Source: Fidelibacterota bacterium
GTDB lineage: Bacteria; Fidelibacterota; Marinisomatia; Marinisomatales; Marinisomataceae
Direction: 5' to 3'
Assembly (NCBI GenBank): GCA_019650355.1
Contig: BOWX01000001.1
Location: 74,514 to 128,233, forward strand
DNA: 53,720 bases
Shown: one piece after another, positions 50,727 through 53,720 of the stretch
Position numbering within the stretch: the stretch's first letter is position 1
Layout: each line of letters begins with the position of its first letter
The notes under the pieces: generated by a model
Databases searched by the model: none
What the model was told of the DNA's origin: nothing
What the model saw: the letters and a program-made list of their open reading frames with translations, nothing else
Translations under genes and position numbers: made by a program

Positions 50727-51589
50727 ATGCAAGTCAAAAGTTTTGCTATATGGGCTAATGCTGAAAAAGAACAAGTTCCAGCATTAGTCCAAAGTACTAT
50801 AAAGTGGGCAAATGACAACAATCTTCAAGTTTATTTAGCCGACCGATTAAAAAGTATAGATGTTGATTCAGATGTCTCATACTTTTCTACCAAAAATCCA
50901 CCAGATGTTGATTTTTTACTTTGTTTTGGTGGAGATGGAACACTCATCTCTGGAGTTAGAATTTTTTCATTCCCATCTGTTCCTGTTCTCGGTGTTCACC
51001 TAGGTGGACTAGGATTTTTAGCCCAAATAACACCGGAAGTATTAATAAAAAAGCTTGAATGTGTTAAGAATAACGAATTCAAAATTCAAGATAGATTAGT
51101 TTTATCAGCAAAAATTTCTGGTAATGAAGATTCATATTATGCAATTAATGATTTTGTTGTTCAAAATGAAACTTCATTTAGAGTGACTTCCTTATCTTTA
51201 TTTATTGATGACCAGCATGTAAGTGATTATAAGTCTGATGGTATAATCATAAGCACTCCAACAGGTTCAACTGCATACTCTTTATCATCAGGTGGTCCAA
51301 TTATCCAACCAGATGTTTTTTCAATTGTAATTACTCCTATCGCTCCACACTCATTAACATCACGACCACTAGTTTTACCATCTAATGTTGAAGTGGAATT
51401 TAGGTTTAGCCATGAGTCAGAAAATGACTTGAAGTTAATAGTTGATGGCCAAAATATTATTAATTTTACTAAACTTCTACTGTAAAACTATCACAAGCCA
51501 AACATCATTTAAGATTTATTACTTTTGAAGATTATAATTATTACGAAACCCTTAAAAATAAAATGATTTGGGGTAAACGAGGTTCATAA
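50727..51589 (+). CDS. nadK: NAD kinase, frame broken near the C-terminus
   Basis: NadK makes NADP from NAD. Visible are the GGDG motif ([12 protein letters not shown]), [11 protein letters not shown], and the signature [20 protein letters not shown]. The intact frame stops at 51485 after INFTKLLL, but another frame continues with [20 protein letters not shown] and ends [15 protein letters not shown] at 51589, the family's usual C-terminus (LRxKLxWG). One base is probably missing near 51475. Restored length is about 287 aa, normal. Confidence 0.9.
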
Positions 51590-51602
51590 AGAAGGAATTC
51601 AC

Positions 51603-52946
51603 ATGTCAAAAAAAATATCACAAAATCAAATTCAACAATTAAGAGATAAATATTCATCTGATAATCATGTAAAGGTAGTTAGAAATGCAATGATCAAAAC
51701 CAATTCTAATGAACTTTCAATGGATTGGGAAAAATATCGTAAAATAGATCATTCATTTTCTAATGTTATTTCTGGAGAAATGCCAGCAACTAATCAAAAA
51801 TCTTCTGGTAGATGCTGGGGTTTTGCAGGTCTTAATCTTTTTAGGGTTTATTTAGGTAGAAAACATAATCTTAAAGATTTTCAGTTCTCACAAAGCTATT
51901 TTATGTTTTGGGATAAGCTAGAAAAATCTAATTATTTCTTAGAATCAATTTTATCAACTGTTGAAGAGAATTTTGATAGTAGAATCGTTATGCATTTACT
52001 TCAAACTCCAACAGAAGATGGAGGACAATGGGATATGTGGAAAAACCTAATTAACAAATATGGTGTTATTCCACAGGCAGAAATGTCCGAATCTTTTTCT
52101 TCAAGTCAATCAGCTGAAATGAATAAAATGCTTGCAAGAAAGCTAAGAGAAAATGCTCATGATCTTCGCAAAGAGTTTTCAAAAGGTGCATCAAATGAAG
52201 AATTAAATAAGCTAAAAAATTCTATGATTGAAGAAATTTTTAAAATGCTATCGATGCATTTGGGCACTCCTCCAAAAAGTTTTAATTGGCAAGTAAGAGA
52301 TAAAGACAAAAAATTTAGTAGATACGAAAATTTAACTCCTCAATCTTTTTATGAAGATCATGTTGGATTGAATCTCGATGATTATGTCTGTTTAATTAAT
52401 TGCCCAATGAGTAATAAAGAGTATAATAAAGTTTATACTGTAGAACATTTAGGAAATGTCATTGAAGGAAGTCCTATTAGATATTTAAATGTTGAAAGTG
52501 ACGTAATGAAAGACGCGAGCATAAAATCAATTAAAGATGATAATCCTGTATGGTTTGGTTGTGATGTTGGTAAACATTTTCATAGAGATTTAGGCGTTAT
52601 GGACACTGATTTATTTGACTACGAAATGTTTTATAATACTGACTTTAAAATGAATAAAGCAGAAAGATTAGAATATGGTCAGAGCCAAATGACCCATGCT
52701 ATGCTATTTACTGGTGTTGACTTAGATGATAATGGAAAATCAATAAAATGGAGAGTTGAAAATAGCTGGGGAGATAAAGGAGGTAATAAAGGATACCATA
52801 TTATGTCTGATGATTGGTTTGACGAGTATAATTATGAAGTAGTTGTTCATAAAGATTATTTATCTGATGAATTAAATGATATTTTTCAAAATGCTGAGGC
52901 TATTCCATTAAAGCCTTGGGACCCTATGGGTGCCCTAGCAAAATAA
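51603..52946 (+). CDS. pepC: C1B aminopeptidase (PepC/bleomycin hydrolase-type)
   Basis: This is a cytosolic papain-fold aminopeptidase that usually forms hexamers. The 447-aa protein has the catalytic Cys in QKSSGRCWGFAGLN, His in QMTHAMLFTGVD, and Asn in WRVENSWGDKGG, plus the typical N-terminal helical hook region. The C-terminus runs a few residues past the strand, as in family members that trim the active site. The start is preceded by GAAGGAATT. No signal peptide is seen. Confidence 0.93.
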   Translation: MSKKISQNQIQQLRDKYSSDNHVKVVRNAMIKTNSNELSMDWEKYRKIDHSFSNVISGEMPATNQKSSGRCWGFAGLNLFRVYLGRKHNLKDFQFSQSYFMFWDKLEKSNYFLESILSTVEENFDSRIVMHLLQTPTEDGGQWDMWKNLINKYGVIPQAEMSESFSSSQSAEMNKMLARKLRENAHDLRKEFSKGASNEELNKLKNSMIEEIFKMLSMHLGTPPKSFNWQVRDKDKKFSRYENLTPQSFYEDHVGLNLDDYVCLINCPMSNKEYNKVYTVEHLGNVIEGSPIRYLNVESDVMKDASIKSIKDDNPVWFGCDVGKHFHRDLGVMDTDLFDYEMFYNTDFKMNKAERLEYGQSQMTHAMLFTGVDLDDNGKSIKWRVENSWGDKGGNKGYHIMSDDWFDEYNYEVVVHKDYLSDELNDIFQNAEAIPLKPWDPMGALAK

Positions 52947-53430
52947 ATGGATACTTTAAGTCATGCTTTATGGGGTAAAGGCCTGTTTGGTTATTCAGGC
53001 TATTCAAAATTGGCTATTTTTTTTGGAGCAATGCCAGATTTATTTTCATTTGGATTATTAATTATTATACGACTATTTCAGGGCGATTATAATTATAGTG
53101 GGCCTCCAAGCTTAGATTCAATTCCTGGATGGTTATTTTTTCAACTATGATTTATTTCACAGTTTTGTCCCTGCTTTTGTTGTTATTGGTTTTGTTTACT
53201 ATTTTAAAAGACCATTAGCATTTCCAATGCTTGCATGGCCCTTTCATATAATTTTAGATTTTCCATTTCATTCAAAAGAATATTTTCCCACAAAAATTAT
53301 TTGGCCTGTATCTGACTTTTCTTTTGATGGTATACCGTGGTCAAATCCGGAAGTTTGGTTTCCAAATCTTGCTGGTCTTATACTTCTTTTTATTTACAGG
53401 TTCAGGCAATCACTTAATTCTAAAAATTGA
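52947..53430 (+). CDS. Small membrane protein, YdjM/DUF457-like, frame broken once
   Basis: The N-terminus MDTLSHALWGKGLFGYSGY carries the start HxxxG common in YdjM-like membrane-bound metal-dependent hydrolases, followed by AMPDLFSFG (membrane-embedded Asp) and, in another frame after a break near 53143, YDLFHSFVPAF and WPFHIILDFPFHSKE. Together these give about 161 residues with several membrane helices. Function is unknown. It directly follows pepC and its 3' end overlaps a gene on the other strand. Confidence 0.6.
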
Positions 53431-53720
53431 TAAGAATAAATTTTTAATTATGTATCCTGCCATTTTAGGATTCTCTTTTAATCTCCTAACCGAATAATCG
53501 TACCAATTGTCCCCATATGGAAGGTATACTCTAACTGTGTTTCCATCATTCATCAACATTTCTAACTTTTTTTGCATTGGAACACCATGCAGTACCTGAA
53601 ATTCATACTGATCTTTAGAAATATTATTTTTAATTATCCATGAATAAATATTATCAATTAAAAACTCATCATGTGTAGCAATACCAACATACGAGCCTTT
53701 ATTTAAAGCCTTCTTTACAA
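53410..53720 (-). CDS. Proline dehydrogenase, C-terminal part, cut by window edge
   Basis: Read on the - strand from the window edge, the frame gives GSYVGIATHDEFLID, YEFQVLHGVPMQK, and TVRVYLPYGDNWYDYSVRRL with a stop at 53410. This is the C-terminal part of a FAD proline dehydrogenase (ATHD, EFQxLxGV and the RVYxPYGxxWxxYxxRRL signature). The N-terminal two-thirds lies outside the window. Its stop overlaps the convergent YdjM-like gene by 21 nt. It lacks an in-window start, so an ORF search would miss it. Confidence 0.85.
   Translation of the reverse strand, partial: VKKALNKGSYVGIATHDEFLIDNIYSWIIKNNISKDQYEFQVLHGVPMQKKLEMLMNDGNTVRVYLPYGDNWYDYSVRRLKENPKMAGYIIKNLFLSIFRIK

Overview
The window is AT-rich, densely packed bacterial DNA, mostly housekeeping genes on the + strand. 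It best fits a marine Gram-negative lineage of the Fibrobacteres-Chlorobi-Bacteroidetes neighbourhood, and my best guess is Candidatus Marinimicrobia (SAR406). The reasons are a C-terminal type-IX/FlgD-like sorting domain, a TonB-dependent receptor, outer-membrane lipoproteins, a SecA with a Bacteroidetes-style insertion, a 31-residue basic protein of the AURKAIP1/Cox24 type, and a complete atpB-E-F-H-A-G-D-C operon. The lineage is an inference; no rRNA is present.

Layout. 1-1771: end of parB, an M23 peptidase, a bactofilin and an AtpZ/AtpI-like protein. 1826-8110: F1Fo ATP synthase, all eight subunits in one run. 8128-16503: aspS, phoH, leucine dehydrogenase, nusB, secA and a trans-sulfuration PLP enzyme. 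16546-19490: tRNA-Leu(UAG) almost touching an SLC13 transporter, then a pterin dehydratase and an EamA permease. 19474-21273: an SDR (-) and kdsD (+), both broken by single-base indels. 21282-28515 (- strand): DUF3098-like protein, tRNA-Asp, saccharopine-dehydrogenase-like enzyme, a PKD-PKD-cohesin lipoprotein, and a giant BNR/VPS10-PKD-dockerin-sorting-domain protein. 28609-33137: mltG, uvrD/pcrA, fur and an OB-HD (YhaM-like) protein whose HD ligands are gone. 33127-37000: an unknown outer-membrane barrel converging on a BtuB-like receptor that lies behind a cobalamin riboswitch. 37032-44900: HNH protein, trpS, scpA, scpB, rluB, cmk, S1, YbbR and tsaD. 44900-53720: lipoprotein, serS, plsC, rfaE2, MltD-like protein, HU, small basic protein, nadK, C1B peptidase, a YdjM-like membrane protein, and the end of a proline dehydrogenase.

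The most interesting unit is the cohesin lipoprotein followed at once by a secreted protein carrying a dockerin-like double EF-loop module. It looks like a two-gene surface docking system: a cohesin anchored in the outer membrane and its secreted ligand. Other notable points are two tRNA genes whose 3' ends lie 3 and 9 nt from start codons of protein genes, a YhaM-like protein with a gutted HD site, and a B12-riboswitch-controlled receptor.

Caution: reading frames are broken by single-base losses in at least ten genes (SDR, kdsD, BNR protein, cohesin lipoprotein, BtuB-like receptor, scpA, scpB, rluB, cmk, nadK, YdjM-like). The protein sequence continues cleanly in another frame each time, and the breaks cluster at 19.5-26.5 kb and 38.6-40.7 kb. 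I read them as sequencing or assembly errors rather than decay, and give the spans as whole genes.
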